Source: Streptomyces sp. NBC_00775 (lineage in GTDB: Bacteria; Actinomycetota; Actinomycetes; Streptomycetales; Streptomycetaceae). From it: a stretch of DNA of 64,000 nucleotides. Positions 17,052 to 25,686 of this stretch are shown piece by piece. Made by a program: the position numbers and the translations under genes. The stretch lies in assembly GCF_036347135.1 (NCBI RefSeq), contig NZ_CP108938.1, positions 6,882,001 to 6,946,000 of the forward strand. The letters run 5' to 3'. A model generated the notes under the pieces. It was given only the letters and a program-made list of their open reading frames with translations, was not told the origin of the DNA and did no database searches. Position 1 is the first letter of the stretch, and every line of letters begins with the position of its first letter.

Positions 17052-17969
17052 TCACCATTCCTCGATGTGCGCCTCGGCCTCGCGCCGGTCGCGGGGGTGC
17101 CGGACACGGTTGGCGGACGGGCCGAAGAGCGAGGCGGAGTGCGCCGCCCACTGCGCGGTGGGCTGCGGTCCGGGGCGCTCCCCCCGGTCGGCGGTGGCGC
17201 GCTGTCGCGGGGTGGGCCGGCCGCTCCAGTCCCCGTCGCCCAGGACCAGGAGGGGGTCGAACATCACGACCACTCCGGCCAGGACCAGGAAAATGAACGG
17301 GCCGATGAGCATGGGGAGCAGCAGCGAGGTGGGCGAGTCGCCGGTGAACGACCCGTCGGGGCTGCCGTGGAGGTGCACGTCGACGGCGGCCATGCCGGTG
17401 TAGTGCATGCCGGTCACGGCGACACCCATGATCAGACTGGCTCCCAGCGCCGGCAGGAAGCCCCGGATCGAGACGGCCGCCCACAGTGCGGCGGTCGCGG
17501 CGACGACCGCGATCACCACGGAGAGCGCGACGGTGACCGGGTCGTACTGGATGGAACCGTTCAGTGTGAGCGCCGACATGCCCATGTAGTGCATGGCTGC
17601 GACGCCGAGACCGGTGACCATGCCCGCGGTGAGCAGTGTGCCGCCGGTGGCGCCCCGGTATCCCACGGCGAAGACGCCGACGCCGACCACGGCGATCGCG
17701 ACGGCGAGGCTCAGCACCGTCAGGCCGACGTCGTAGCGGATACGGGTCTCCTCGACACGGAAACCGACCATGGCGATGAAGTGCATCGTCCAGATCCCGC
17801 ATCCGATCGACGCCGCCCCCAGCGCCAGCCAGCCAGGCTTCCATGACAGCTCGTTGCGCATGGACCGGACGACGCAGCGCAGCCCCAGAGCGCTTCCCAG
17901 ACAGGCGATGAGGTAGGCCGCCACCGGTGTGACGGCCCCGTATCTGAATCCGTCCACTGTGCCCTGCAT
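17052..17969 (-). CDS. MHYT-domain membrane sensor protein
   Basis: The 305-residue membrane protein contains three copies of the MHYT signature on successive helices (WTMHFIAM, AAMHYMGM, TGMHYTGM) among seven predicted membrane segments. MHYT domains are thought to bind a metal such as copper through Met and His residues near the outer face and to sense O2, CO or NO. In other bacteria they are joined to signalling domains. Here the cytoplasmic tail is only about 70 residues, polar and rich in Arg and Pro, with no output domain, so a partner would be needed. It is tail-to-tail with the RBBP9 gene, 3 bases apart. No operon is seen. Confidence 0.9.
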   Translation of the reverse strand: MQGTVDGFRYGAVTPVAAYLIACLGSALGLRCVVRSMRNELSWKPGWLALGAASIGCGIWTMHFIAMVGFRVEETRIRYDVGLTVLSLAVAIAVVGVGVFAVGYRGATGGTLLTAGMVTGLGVAAMHYMGMSALTLNGSIQYDPVTVALSVVIAVVAATAALWAAVSIRGFLPALGASLIMGVAVTGMHYTGMAAVDVHLHGSPDGSFTGDSPTSLLLPMLIGPFIFLVLAGVVVMFDPLLVLGDGDWSGRPTPRQRATADRGERPGPQPTAQWAAHSASLFGPSANRVRHPRDRREAEAHIEEW

Positions 17970-18100
17970 ATGCCAACTCCCCCCGAGTCATGGCTACTTG
18001 AGGGAGAAAGGTCTCCTGTCGAGGCGGCGTAAGCAAGCCTTTACGGACGGTATTCGAGTTAACTCTGTGATGGTGGTGAAGGGATTTCGGGCATACGTGG

Positions 18101-18133
18101 GTGAAATCCGGTGAAATCCAGTCGGTGAAATCC
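18101..18133. repeat. Three short direct repeats GTGAAATCC
   Basis: GTGAAATCC occurs at 18101, 18111 and 18125, within a 194-base gap upstream of the MHYT gene and downstream of the sugar isomerase gene. The spacing is 10 and 14 bases. It may be slippage or a tandem binding site. I see no promoter motif that would decide. Confidence 0.5.
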
Positions 18134-18163
18134 AGCGGGACGGTAATGGGCGGGGGAGGGAAA

Positions 18164-18964
18164 TCAGGCAGCGTCGTTCAGGAGGCGGGAGAGGTGCTCG
18201 CGGCCCGGGCCCAGCAGCCCGGCCAGCGGTGCCGCCGCCTCGTACCACCGCTTCTCGTACTCCCAGCACAGCCAGCCGTCCCAGCCCTGACGGGAGAGGA
18301 GTTCGACGCACTCGGCGAGCGGGAGGACCCCGGCGCCGAGGGCGAGCGGGGTGGTGTCCTCGGCGGAGGCGATGTCCTTGACCTGGACGTATCCGAGGAA
18401 CGGGGACAGCGCCGCATACGTCTCCGCCGGCTGCTCGCCGCCCAGCCAGGTGTGCATCACGTCCCACAGCGAGCCCACCTGGCGGTGGCCGACCGCGCCC
18501 AGGACGCGGATCGCGTCGGCGCCGGTGCGGTGCGAGTCGTGGGTCTCCAGCAGGATCCGTACGCCCAGGTCGGCGGCGTACTCCGCCGCCGTGCCGAGAC
18601 GGCGGGCCGCCGTCGCGTCGGCCTCGCCGGGGTCCTGGCCGGGGTCGGCGCCAGGGAAGACGCGGATGAAGGGGGCGCCCAGATCCCGGGCCAGGCCGAG
18701 GAGCTCGCGGATCTCGTCCAGTACGGGTGTGTCGTCGCCCGGCGCCGCGACGCGCGCGTACCCGGCCAGTCCCAGGACCTCGATGCCGCCCGCCTTGAAC
18801 TCCGCCACCACGTCGGCCCGTTTGGCCGGACCGAGGCCCGGGTGCACGGGTTCCTCGGGGTGGGCGCGCAGTTCGACGCCGTGGTAGCCGTGTGCGGCGG
18901 CGAGGCGTACGACGTCGGGGATCGGGAGGCCGGGTACACCGAGCGTGGAGAAGGCGAACTTCAT
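18164..18964 (-). CDS. Sugar phosphate isomerase/epimerase (xylose isomerase-like TIM barrel)
   Basis: The 266-residue protein has the AP endonuclease 2 / xylose isomerase-like TIM barrel. It begins MKFAFSTLGVPGLP and shows HGYHGVELRAHP, a metal-ligand Glu in RILLETHDSHRTG, His in LWDVMHTW and a final Glu in WLCWEYEKRW. The family covers hydroxypyruvate isomerases, inosose dehydratases and epimerases, all divalent-metal enzymes in the cytosol. No substrate can be given. It stands alone, so context does not help. Two other members of the same fold are in this window (24788 and 46952), each in a sugar operon. Confidence 0.87.
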   Translation of the reverse strand: MKFAFSTLGVPGLPIPDVVRLAAAHGYHGVELRAHPEEPVHPGLGPAKRADVVAEFKAGGIEVLGLAGYARVAAPGDDTPVLDEIRELLGLARDLGAPFIRVFPGADPGQDPGEADATAARRLGTAAEYAADLGVRILLETHDSHRTGADAIRVLGAVGHRQVGSLWDVMHTWLGGEQPAETYAALSPFLGYVQVKDIASAEDTTPLALGAGVLPLAECVELLSRQGWDGWLCWEYEKRWYEAAAPLAGLLGPGREHLSRLLNDAA

Positions 18965-19023
18965 GGGGCGGACCTTACGGGGTGAAGATTGCCTGAGAAA
19001 CGCTGTGTTCGGCTCGTGGGCGG

Positions 19024-19407
19024 ATGCTTGAGCCCATTATCTTCCGCGGCATGGCAGATGTCCTGGGGGGAGCCCGGAAACGGGTGTGGGAGCGGGAACG
19101 GGAGCGGGAACGGGGATGGGGTCTCGGTTCGCGTGAACGGCGGACCGCCGCCGTGGCCGAGTCGCTGGTCAGCGCCGTGTCCGTGGTGTGGTGGTGCCGT
19201 CTGCTGTGGCGGGGGCGGAGCGAGCTGTACATGGTGGCGCCCGCGACCGCCCTGATCGTCACGGTGGCCGTGTCGCTGGCGGTGAGCTGGACCCTGTGGC
19301 TTGGCGGCGGCGAGGGCGGGCGGCTGCGGCGGCTGAACCTGGCGTTGATCGCCGTACGCGGTGTGGGGGTACTGACGCTGTCGCTCTGGCTGCTCCACGA
19401 GGTGTAG
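19024..19407 (+). CDS. Small membrane protein, unknown function
   Basis: The 127-residue product has an Arg/Glu-rich N-terminus (an RERERER run) and then three hydrophobic segments: LVSAVSVVWWCRLLW, VAPATALIVTVAVSLAVSWT and NLALIAVRGVGVLTLSLWLL. Hydrophobicity and codon bias favour this strand over the opposite, proline-rich frame. Neither the ATG at 19024 nor that at 19051 has a clear ribosome site, so the start is uncertain. No family is recognised. It is divergent from the sugar isomerase and convergent with the MarR-GNAT gene. Confidence 0.6.
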   Translation: MLEPIIFRGMADVLGGARKRVWERERERERGWGLGSRERRTAAVAESLVSAVSVVWWCRLLWRGRSELYMVAPATALIVTVAVSLAVSWTLWLGGGEGGRLRRLNLALIAVRGVGVLTLSLWLLHEV

Positions 19408-19413
19408 TGGGCC

Positions 19414-19441
19414 GGGGGCTCCAGCCTTCCGCAGAGCCCCC
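19414..19441. terminator. Bidirectional hairpin between convergent genes
   Basis: GGGGGCTC (19414-19421) pairs with GAGCCCCC (19434-19441) over a 12-base loop. It lies just between the stop codons of the small membrane protein and the MarR-GNAT gene, and could serve both. Confidence 0.55.
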
Positions 19442-19459
19442 TTGGGTCTCGGTCCCAGG

Positions 19460-20392
19460 TCAGTCGGAAGCGCCGTGCAGGTCCAGCCGCCAGTCCTGGC
19501 CGAGGAGGTCCACGCCGAAGGAGCGGTGCGGTTTCTCGGAGACGAGGACGAAGCCGTGGCGCTGGTAGATGCGGCGGGCGGCGGCGAGGACGTCGTTGGT
19601 CCACAGGACGAGTTCGCGATAGCCGACGCTGCGCGCGAAGCCGATGACGGCCTCGACGAGCCGGTCCCCGATCCGCAGCCCGCGCGCGTCCGGCTCGACG
19701 AGGAGCAGCCGGAGCCGGGCGGTTCCGGGCGCGTCGTCCCGTACGCACATCACGCAGCCCACCGGCCGCCCGTCGAGCTCGGCGATCCACACCCGCTCCA
19801 GGTGCGGATCGTGGTCCTCGGCGAAGTCGGCGACGATCCTCGCCACCAGGCCCTCGTAGTCGGTGTTCCACCCGAACTCGGCCGCGTACCGCGCGGCGTT
19901 GCGCTGCACGATCCAGCCGAGGTCACCGGGCCCCGGCTCGCGCAGCACGACGTCCTCGCGGCGGGGGACCCGGTCGTCGCCCAGGATCGTCCGCACCGTA
20001 CGCATCGCCTCCGCGAGCCGCTGCCGGTCGTCCGGGGCCACGGAGGCGAGCAGCGCCCCGACGGTTTCCCGGGCCCGCTCGTCGAGCAGGTCGGCGGCGT
20101 CCCGGCCCCGCGCGGTGAGCGTGATCCGCCGGCGGCGCGGGTCCTGCTCGGACGGGGCCCGTTCGACCAGCCCGTCCTGCTCGAACTTGTTGAGGATCCG
20201 GCTCAAGTACCCCGAGTCCAGGGAGAGTTCGGTACGCAGGTCCACCGCGTCGGTGCGCGGGGAGTGGGCGAGTTCGTACAGGACGCGTGACTCGGTGAGG
20301 GTGTACGGCGCGTAGAGGTGGCGCCCGTAGTCGAGCGCGCCGATGACGTTCGTGTAGAAGCGGTTGAAGGAGCGGATGTCCTGAACCGTCAT
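19460..20392 (-). CDS. MarR regulator fused to GNAT acetyltransferase
   Basis: This 310-residue protein has two domains. Residues 1-150 are a MarR winged helix (YTLTESRVLYELAHSP, LDSGYLSRILNKFEQDGLVERAPSEQDPRRRRITLTARG). Residues 160-305 are a GNAT acetyltransferase (EPGPGDLGWIVQRNAARYAAEFGWN, WIAELDGRPVGCVMCV, LRLLLVEPDARGLRIGDRLVEAVIGFARSVGYRELVLWTND, RIYQRHGFVLVSEKPH). The ARGLRIG loop fits acetyl-CoA binding. This fusion is a known actinobacterial and proteobacterial arrangement annotated as bifunctional regulator/acetyltransferase; target and ligand are not known. A lone gene. Confidence 0.92.
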   Translation of the reverse strand: MTVQDIRSFNRFYTNVIGALDYGRHLYAPYTLTESRVLYELAHSPRTDAVDLRTELSLDSGYLSRILNKFEQDGLVERAPSEQDPRRRRITLTARGRDAADLLDERARETVGALLASVAPDDRQRLAEAMRTVRTILGDDRVPRREDVVLREPGPGDLGWIVQRNAARYAAEFGWNTDYEGLVARIVADFAEDHDPHLERVWIAELDGRPVGCVMCVRDDAPGTARLRLLLVEPDARGLRIGDRLVEAVIGFARSVGYRELVLWTNDVLAAARRIYQRHGFVLVSEKPHRSFGVDLLGQDWRLDLHGASD

Positions 20393-20662
20393 GATCGCCC
20401 CCGGATTCCCGGATTTATGGCTGACTCAGTCAGAGATACCGACGCTCCGAGGATAGAACCGACACCCACGCACCGCCTAGCCCTCGTCGCCCGCCCGGTA
20501 GACGCACACGTCCACCCCCGTCTTGCTGGTGACCGTGGAGACCAGTTCCAGCGGGCGCTTCACACCGTCCTCGGTGTCCTCGTCGGGGCCGCCGGGCGCC
20601 TGCACGACGCCGTCCACACCCACGAGATTCGCCCCCGCCGCCCCTACCCGTCCCATCCCGTT

Positions 20663-21090
20663 CCTGGGGCTCCGCCCCAGACCCCGTTCGGTTGTGTGTC
20701 GGGTGCGGGTGGGTGGGGGCTGGCCGCGCAGTTCCCCGCGCCCCTAAAAGATTGCGCAGTTCCCCGCGCCCCTTGGGTGGGTGGGGGTGGGGTTGTTTGT
20801 TGGGTGCGGCGTGGTGGGGGCTGGTCGCGCAGTTCCCCGCGCCCCTAAAAGATTGCGCAGTTCCCCGCGCCCCTTGGGTGGGTGGGTGGCGTGGGTTTGT
20901 TTGTTGGGTGCGGCGTGGTGGGGGCTGGTCGCGCAGTTCCCCGCGCCCCTTAAAGGCGCCTGGGGCGGGCCGGCGGTTGTTCAGGGGCGCGGGGCTGTGT
21001 CGATATGCGGCTCCGCCGCGTGGGCGCGACCAGCCCCCACCGGCCCGCAGCCGACACACAACCGAACGGGGTCTGGGGGCGCAGCCCCTA
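20663..21090. repeat. Long inverted repeat flanking a tandem array
   Basis: The arm at 20663-20723 (GGGGCTCCGCCCCAGACCCC ... CGGTTGTGTGTCGGGTGCGG ... GGGGGCTGG) recurs in reverse complement at 21030-21090 over about 60 bases with a few mismatches. Between the arms are five direct copies of GCGCAGTTCCCCGCGCCCCT at 20726, 20754, 20827, 20855 and 20931 and one partial inverted copy at 20983-20994. A 101-104 base unit is repeated (20726-20826, 20827-20930). This motif is frequent in Streptomyces intergenic DNA as I recall. No gene is seen in 20393-21136. Confidence 0.85.
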
Positions 21091-21136
21091 GCGAGCCCCG
21101 CATCAACGCCGGATGCCCGATCAACCACCGGCCCGC

Positions 21137-22186
21137 TTACAACCGCGGCCCTCCGGAGGACCCCCGCACCATCAACTCCCCCCGCACCGTAGCGATCCCC
21201 CCAGGCGGCGGCTCCTCCCGCCCCATGGCGATCCGCCCGGCCCGGGCCCCCGCCTCGGAGAGCGGAAGCCGCACGGTGGTGAGCGCGGGCACGGCATCGA
21301 TGCTGAACGGCAGATCGTCGAACCCCGCGACGGACACGTCGTCCGGGATACGCAGCCCGGAGTCCCGCAGCGCGGCACACGCACCGAGCGCCACCGTGTC
21401 GTTCGCGGCGACGACAGCCGTCAACGATGGGTCACGGCGCAGGAGTTCGAGGGTCGCCTCGTACCCGGAACGGCGGTCGTAGCGGCCGTACACCGTCCAT
21501 CGCGGATCGTCCTCGATACCGTGCGCGGCCAACGCGACCCGGTGGCCTTCGAGACGGTGCCGCGTCGTCGTGCGCTCCTGCGGGCCCGCGATGTAGCCGA
21601 GCCGCCGGTGTCCGAGCCCGATCAGATGCTCGGTGAGCTGCTGGCCGCCCCCGCGGTTGTCGAAGGTGAGCGCGATCGCCTCGGCGGCCTCGGGCGCGGG
21701 CGGCCGGCCGCACAGGACGACCTTGGTCCCGGCCTCGGCCAGCTTGCGCAGCTTCGCGGAGACGGCGCTGGCGTGCGCGGTGTCCTCGACGGCGCCGCCG
21801 GTGAGCACGACCGCGGCGGCGCGTTGGCGCTGAAGGAGCGTGAGGTAGGTGAGTTCGCGCTCCGGGGAGCCGCCGGTGTTGCACACGACCCCGAGCCGCT
21901 CGCCGCCCGCGCGCCCCCCGGGGCCGCCGATCTCCGACTGGATCGCGGCCGCCATGATCCCGAAGAAGGGGTCGGCGATGTCGTTGACGAGGATTCCGAC
22001 GAGGTCGGAGGTGGCCGCGGCGAGTGAACTCGCCGGTCCGTTCAGTACGTAGTCCAGCTCGTCCACCGCGCGCAGGACCCGCTCACGGGTGGAAGTGGCC
22101 ACGGGATAGTTCCCGTTCAGCACGCGCGACACCGTCGCGGGGGAGACCTGGGCGCGGGCCGCCACGTCCGCCAGGGTCACCGTCAT
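21137..22186 (-). CDS. LacI-family transcriptional regulator
   Basis: Start at the ATG giving MTVTLADVAARAQVSPATV, with GAGG eight bases upstream. The 349-residue protein has a LacI helix-turn-helix and hinge (NYPVATSTRERVLRAVDELDYVLNGPASSLA) and then a periplasmic-binding-protein-like sugar sensor domain (VGILVNDIADPFFGIMA ... VSVAGFDDLPFSIDAVPALTTVRLP). Family members repress sugar genes until an inducer binds. It is divergent from the Gfo/Idh-DUF993-epimerase operon, whose upstream region has a LacI-type box at 22411-22420, so that operon is the likely target. Inducer unknown. Confidence 0.92.
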   Translation of the reverse strand: MTVTLADVAARAQVSPATVSRVLNGNYPVATSTRERVLRAVDELDYVLNGPASSLAAATSDLVGILVNDIADPFFGIMAAAIQSEIGGPGGRAGGERLGVVCNTGGSPERELTYLTLLQRQRAAAVVLTGGAVEDTAHASAVSAKLRKLAEAGTKVVLCGRPPAPEAAEAIALTFDNRGGGQQLTEHLIGLGHRRLGYIAGPQERTTTRHRLEGHRVALAAHGIEDDPRWTVYGRYDRRSGYEATLELLRRDPSLTAVVAANDTVALGACAALRDSGLRIPDDVSVAGFDDLPFSIDAVPALTTVRLPLSEAGARAGRIAMGREEPPPGGIATVRGELMVRGSSGGPRL

Positions 22187-22408
22187 CTCGTAGTCCTCCG
22201 GTCGCGCATTTCGTCGTACCTCTTCGTACGTCGTCGAGCCGAGTCGTGCCTCGTCGAACACGGGGGTGTAAGTCGCGCATACCGCTTCCCCTGGCCACGG
22301 CCTGTGCAGACCTTAAGGCCACCAGCCCCCGTTGTTCGCCCCCTCGAACAACTCGTCCTCGTCACGGTCTTGTCCAGACCGCTGCAGAGAGGCTAGCTTC
22401 TCTCTGGA

Positions 22409-22423
22409 TAGAAAGCGCTTGCT
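22409..22423 (+). promoter_or_regulatory. LacI-type operator upstream of the sugar-catabolic operon
   Basis: AGAAAGCGCTTGCTG contains the palindrome AAGCGCTT (22413-22420) and matches the general LacI/GalR operator form with a central CG. It lies 70 bases upstream of the first operon gene and about 225 bases upstream of the divergent lacI start, so it could serve the operon promoter directly. Confidence 0.6.
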
Positions 22424-22488
22424 GTCACGCTCACCAGTTCGTCAGTGGGGCGTACGCGGCGCGGAACCCGTGTACGAAGGGGAATGAC

Positions 22489-23640
22489 GTGACACGCAAG
22501 ACGGTGCGTATCGCCATGAACGGCGTGACGGGGCGCATGGGCTACCGCCAGCACCTCGTCCGCTCGATCCTCGCCCTGCGTGAGCAGGGCGGCCTCGACC
22601 TGGGCGACGGCACCGTGCTGTGGCCCGAACCCGTGCTCGTCGGCCGCCGTGAGCACGCCTTGAAGGCGCTCGCCGAGCAGCACGGCTTGGAGCACTGGTC
22701 CACGGACGTGGACGAGGTCCTCGCCGACCCGAGCGTCGACATCTACTTCGACGCGCAGGTGACTTCCGCCCGCGAGGAGGCGCTCAAGAAGGCCATCGCC
22801 GCGGGCAAGCACATCTACACCGAGAAGCCGACCGCGACCGGCCTCGACGGCGCCCTGGAGCTGGCCCGCCTCGCGCACGCCGCCGGGATCAAGCACGGCG
22901 TCGTCCAGGACAAGCTGTTCCTGCCGGGGCTGCTGAAGCTCAAGCGGCTCATCGACGGCGGCTTCTTCGGGCGGATCCTCTCCATCCGCGGGGAGTTCGG
23001 CTACTGGGTCTTCGAGGGCGACTGGCAGCAGGCCCAGCGCCCCTCCTGGAACTACCGCGCCGAGGACGGCGGCGGCATCGTCGTCGACATGTTCCCGCAC
23101 TGGGAGTACGTCCTGCACGAGCTGTTCGGCCGGGTCACCACCGTCCAGGCACTCACCGCCACCCACATCCCGCAGCGCTGGGACGAGCAGGACAAGCCCT
23201 ACGACGCCACGGCCGACGACGCCGCGTACGGCATCTTCGAGCTGGAGGGCGGCGCCATCGCCCAGATCAACTCCTCCTGGGCGGTGCGCGTCAACCGCGA
23301 CGAGCTGGTCGAGTTCCAGGTGGACGGCACGGAGGGCTCGGCGGTGGCCGGGCTGCGCAACTGCCGCGTCCAGCATCGCAGTTCGACCCCCAAGCCGGTC
23401 TGGAACCCCGACATCCCGGCCACCTACTCCTTCCGCGACCAGTGGCAGGAGATCCCCGACAACGCCGAGTTCGACAACGGCTTCAAGGCCCAGTGGGAGC
23501 TGTTCCTGCGGCACGTCTACGCCGACGCGCCCTACCACTGGGACCTCCTGGCCGGCGCCCGCGGCGTCCAGCTCGCCGAACTGGGCCTGAAGTCCTCGGC
23601 GGAGGGCCGCCGTCTCGACGTACCGGAGATCTCCCTGTGA
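22489..23640 (+). CDS. Gfo/Idh/MocA-family oxidoreductase
   Basis: The GTG at 22489 has GAAGGGGA seven bases upstream and starts a 383-residue NAD(P)-dependent oxidoreductase. The Rossmann part is atypical at the start (IAMNGVTGRMGYRQHLVRS) but has the family segment DIYFDAQVTSAREEALKKAI followed by GKHIYTEKPTATG, with the catalytic-region EKP. The C-terminal Gfo/Idh domain has RPSWNYRAEDGGGIVVDMFPHWEYVLHELFG. These enzymes oxidise sugars, inositols or sugar acids. It is the first gene of a tightly packed operon (GTGA overlap with the next), with LacI control upstream. The substrate is not known. Confidence 0.9.
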   Translation: MTRKTVRIAMNGVTGRMGYRQHLVRSILALREQGGLDLGDGTVLWPEPVLVGRREHALKALAEQHGLEHWSTDVDEVLADPSVDIYFDAQVTSAREEALKKAIAAGKHIYTEKPTATGLDGALELARLAHAAGIKHGVVQDKLFLPGLLKLKRLIDGGFFGRILSIRGEFGYWVFEGDWQQAQRPSWNYRAEDGGGIVVDMFPHWEYVLHELFGRVTTVQALTATHIPQRWDEQDKPYDATADDAAYGIFELEGGAIAQINSSWAVRVNRDELVEFQVDGTEGSAVAGLRNCRVQHRSSTPKPVWNPDIPATYSFRDQWQEIPDNAEFDNGFKAQWELFLRHVYADAPYHWDLLAGARGVQLAELGLKSSAEGRRLDVPEISL

Positions 23641-24791
23641 CCATCCAACTGCCGTCCGGCGATGGCCGGTCGAGGGCGTACGAGCCACGCGCCACCCCCC
23701 TCGCCCTCACCACCGGAGCCCCCTTCGCCTCCCGTACGGTCTTCTCGGCCGCGCACGTCGTCGCCGACCCGTACGCGGACGTCTCGCCGGACTCGCCCGC
23801 CGCCGTCGACTGGGACGCGACCCTCGCCTTCCGCCGCCACCTGTGGTCCCACGGCCTCGGCGTCGCCGAGGCGATGGACACCGCACAGCGCGGGATGGGC
23901 CTGGACTGGGCGGGCGCGGCGGAGCTGATCCGCCGCTCGGCCGCCGAGGCCAGGGCGGTCGGCGGCCGCATCGCGTGCGGCGTCGGCACGGACCAGCTCA
24001 CCGGGCCGGCGTCCCTGGCCGAGGTCCGGGCCGCGTACGAGGAGCAGCTCGCCCTCGTCGAGGAGTCGGGCGCCCAGGCGATCCTGATGGCCTCGCGGGC
24101 GCTGACGGCGGCCGCCTCCGGCCCCGAGGACTACCTCGACGTCTACGGCCACCTCCTGCGCCAGTCGTCCGACCCCGTGATCCTGCACTGGCTGGGCCCG
24201 ATGTTCGACCCGGCCCTTGAGGGCTACTGGGGCTCGTCCGACCTGGACGCGGCGACGGAGGTGTTCCTGGAGGTCATCGCCGCGCACCCCGACAAGGTCG
24301 ACGGCATCAAGGTCTCGCTGCTGGACGCCCAGCGGGAGGTCGACCTCCGCCGCCGCCTCCCCGTCGGCGTCCGCTGCTACACGGGCGACGACTTCAACTA
24401 CCCCGAGCTGATCGCGGGCGACGAACAGGGCTTCAGCCACGCGCTGCTCGGCATCTTCGACCCGCTGGGCCCGCTGGCGGCGCAGGCGGTACGCGTCCTG
24501 GACACCGGCGATGTGAAGGGCTTCCGCGAACTCCTCGACCCCACCGTCGAGTTGTCCCGCCACCTCTTCCAGCCGCCCACCCGCTTCTACAAGACGGGCG
24601 TGGTCTTCCTGGCCTGGCTGGCCGGCCACCAGGAGCACTTCACCATGGTCGGCGGCCTCCAGTCGGCGCGCTCGCTCCCGCACTTCGCGCGCGCCTACGA
24701 ACTGGCCGACACCCTGGGCCTGTTCCCGAACCCGGAGCTCGCGGAGTCCCGTATGAAGAACCTGCTGTCGCTGTACGGAGTGAACCAGTGA
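23637..24791 (+). CDS. DUF993-family protein (dihydrodipicolinate synthase-like)
   Basis: The GTG overlaps the previous stop by four bases. The 384-residue protein matches the DUF993 family, usually placed near dihydrodipicolinate synthase/N-acetylneuraminate lyase-like aldolases. It shows DWDATLAFRRHLWSHGLGVAEAMDTAQRGMGLDW, ILMASRALTAAASGPEDY, VILHWLGPMFDP, VDGIKVSLLD and RCYTGDDFNYPELI. A lysine in the DGIKVS strand is in the place of a Schiff-base Lys in related lyases. A role in cleaving a keto-sugar made by the oxidoreductase is plausible from context, but no member has a function I can cite. Confidence 0.87.
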   Translation: MTIQLPSGDGRSRAYEPRATPLALTTGAPFASRTVFSAAHVVADPYADVSPDSPAAVDWDATLAFRRHLWSHGLGVAEAMDTAQRGMGLDWAGAAELIRRSAAEARAVGGRIACGVGTDQLTGPASLAEVRAAYEEQLALVEESGAQAILMASRALTAAASGPEDYLDVYGHLLRQSSDPVILHWLGPMFDPALEGYWGSSDLDAATEVFLEVIAAHPDKVDGIKVSLLDAQREVDLRRRLPVGVRCYTGDDFNYPELIAGDEQGFSHALLGIFDPLGPLAAQAVRVLDTGDVKGFRELLDPTVELSRHLFQPPTRFYKTGVVFLAWLAGHQEHFTMVGGLQSARSLPHFARAYELADTLGLFPNPELAESRMKNLLSLYGVNQ

Positions 24792-25621
24792 CCTCTCTCG
24801 CGCGATTCAGCATCAACCAGATGACGGTGAAGCAGCTGTCGATGCCCGAACTGGTCGACACCTGCCTGGAGTTGGGTGTCCCCGGCGTGGGCCTGTGGCG
24901 CGAGCCCGTCCAGTCGTACGGCGTCGAGGCGACGGCCAAGCTGGTCCGTGACGCGGGTCTGACGGTGACAACGTTGTGCCGGGGCGGCTTCCTCACGGCG
25001 ATCGACCCGGCCGAGCGGGCGGCGGCCCTCGCCGACAACCGCCTGGCGATCGACGAGGCGGCCACGCTCGGCACGGACACGCTGGTCCTGGTCTCCGGCG
25101 GCCTGCCCACCGGTTCGAAGGACCTGCACGGCGCCCGGGAGCGGATCGCCGACGCGCTGGGGGAGCTCGGCCCGTACGCGGAGGAGCGGGGGGTCAAGCT
25201 GGCCATCGAACCGCTCCACCCCATGTACGCCGCCGACCGCTGCGTGGTGTCGACCCTCGCCCAGGCCCTGGACCTCGCGGAACGCTTCCCCGCGCACCAG
25301 GTCGGCGTCACGGTGGACACGTACCACATCTGGTGGGACGACACGGCCCCCGCCCAGATCGCCCGCGCGGGCGCCACCGGCCGTATCCACACCTTCCAAC
25401 TCGCCGACTGGACCACCCCGTTGCCCGAGGGTGTCCTCAACGGCCGCGGCCAGATCGGCGACGGCTCGATCGACATGCGCGAGTGGAAGGCGTACGTCGA
25501 GGCGGCCGGCTACACCGGTCCCATCGAGGTCGAGCTGTTCAACGACGGGCTGTGGGCACGGGACGGGCGCGAGGTGCTGGCGGAGACGGCGGCACGGTTC
25601 GTGGAGCACGTGATCCAGTAA
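24788..25621 (+). CDS. Sugar phosphate isomerase/epimerase (TIM barrel)
   Basis: The GTG start overlaps the preceding stop by four bases. The 277-residue product is a xylose isomerase-like TIM barrel: FSINQMTVKQLSMPELVDTC, VPGVGLWREPVQ, VKLAIEPLHPMY (metal Glu), VGVTVDTYHIWWD (Asp and His ligands), RIHTFQLADWT and PIEVELFND (Glu). All usual metal positions are present, so it should be active. It closes a three-gene operon and would isomerise or epimerise an intermediate of that pathway. A hairpin terminator follows at 25645-25686. Confidence 0.9.
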   Translation: MTSLARFSINQMTVKQLSMPELVDTCLELGVPGVGLWREPVQSYGVEATAKLVRDAGLTVTTLCRGGFLTAIDPAERAAALADNRLAIDEAATLGTDTLVLVSGGLPTGSKDLHGARERIADALGELGPYAEERGVKLAIEPLHPMYAADRCVVSTLAQALDLAERFPAHQVGVTVDTYHIWWDDTAPAQIARAGATGRIHTFQLADWTTPLPEGVLNGRGQIGDGSIDMREWKAYVEAAGYTGPIEVELFNDGLWARDGREVLAETAARFVEHVIQ

Positions 25622-25644
25622 GTCCGTGGGGGCACGGGCACGTC

Positions 25645-25686
25645 GCGGGCGGCACCGCTCACTTCCGGGTGCCGCGTGCCGCCCGC
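25645..25686 (+). terminator. Hairpin after the sugar-catabolic operon
   Basis: GCGGGCGGCAC (25645-25655) pairs with GTGCCGCCCGC (25676-25686) over a 20-base loop, beginning 24 bases after the operon stop. It overlaps the 3' end of the small minus-strand frame that follows. Confidence 0.5.

Noticed and set aside
18961..19398. A minus-strand frame opposite the small membrane protein
   Set aside because: It is a Pro/His/Gln-rich sequence without structure, while the plus strand gives three good membrane segments.
20726..20950. Repeat array considered as CRISPR
   Set aside because: Spacers are not unique (the 101-base unit itself repeats), copies are unevenly spaced and there are no cas genes.
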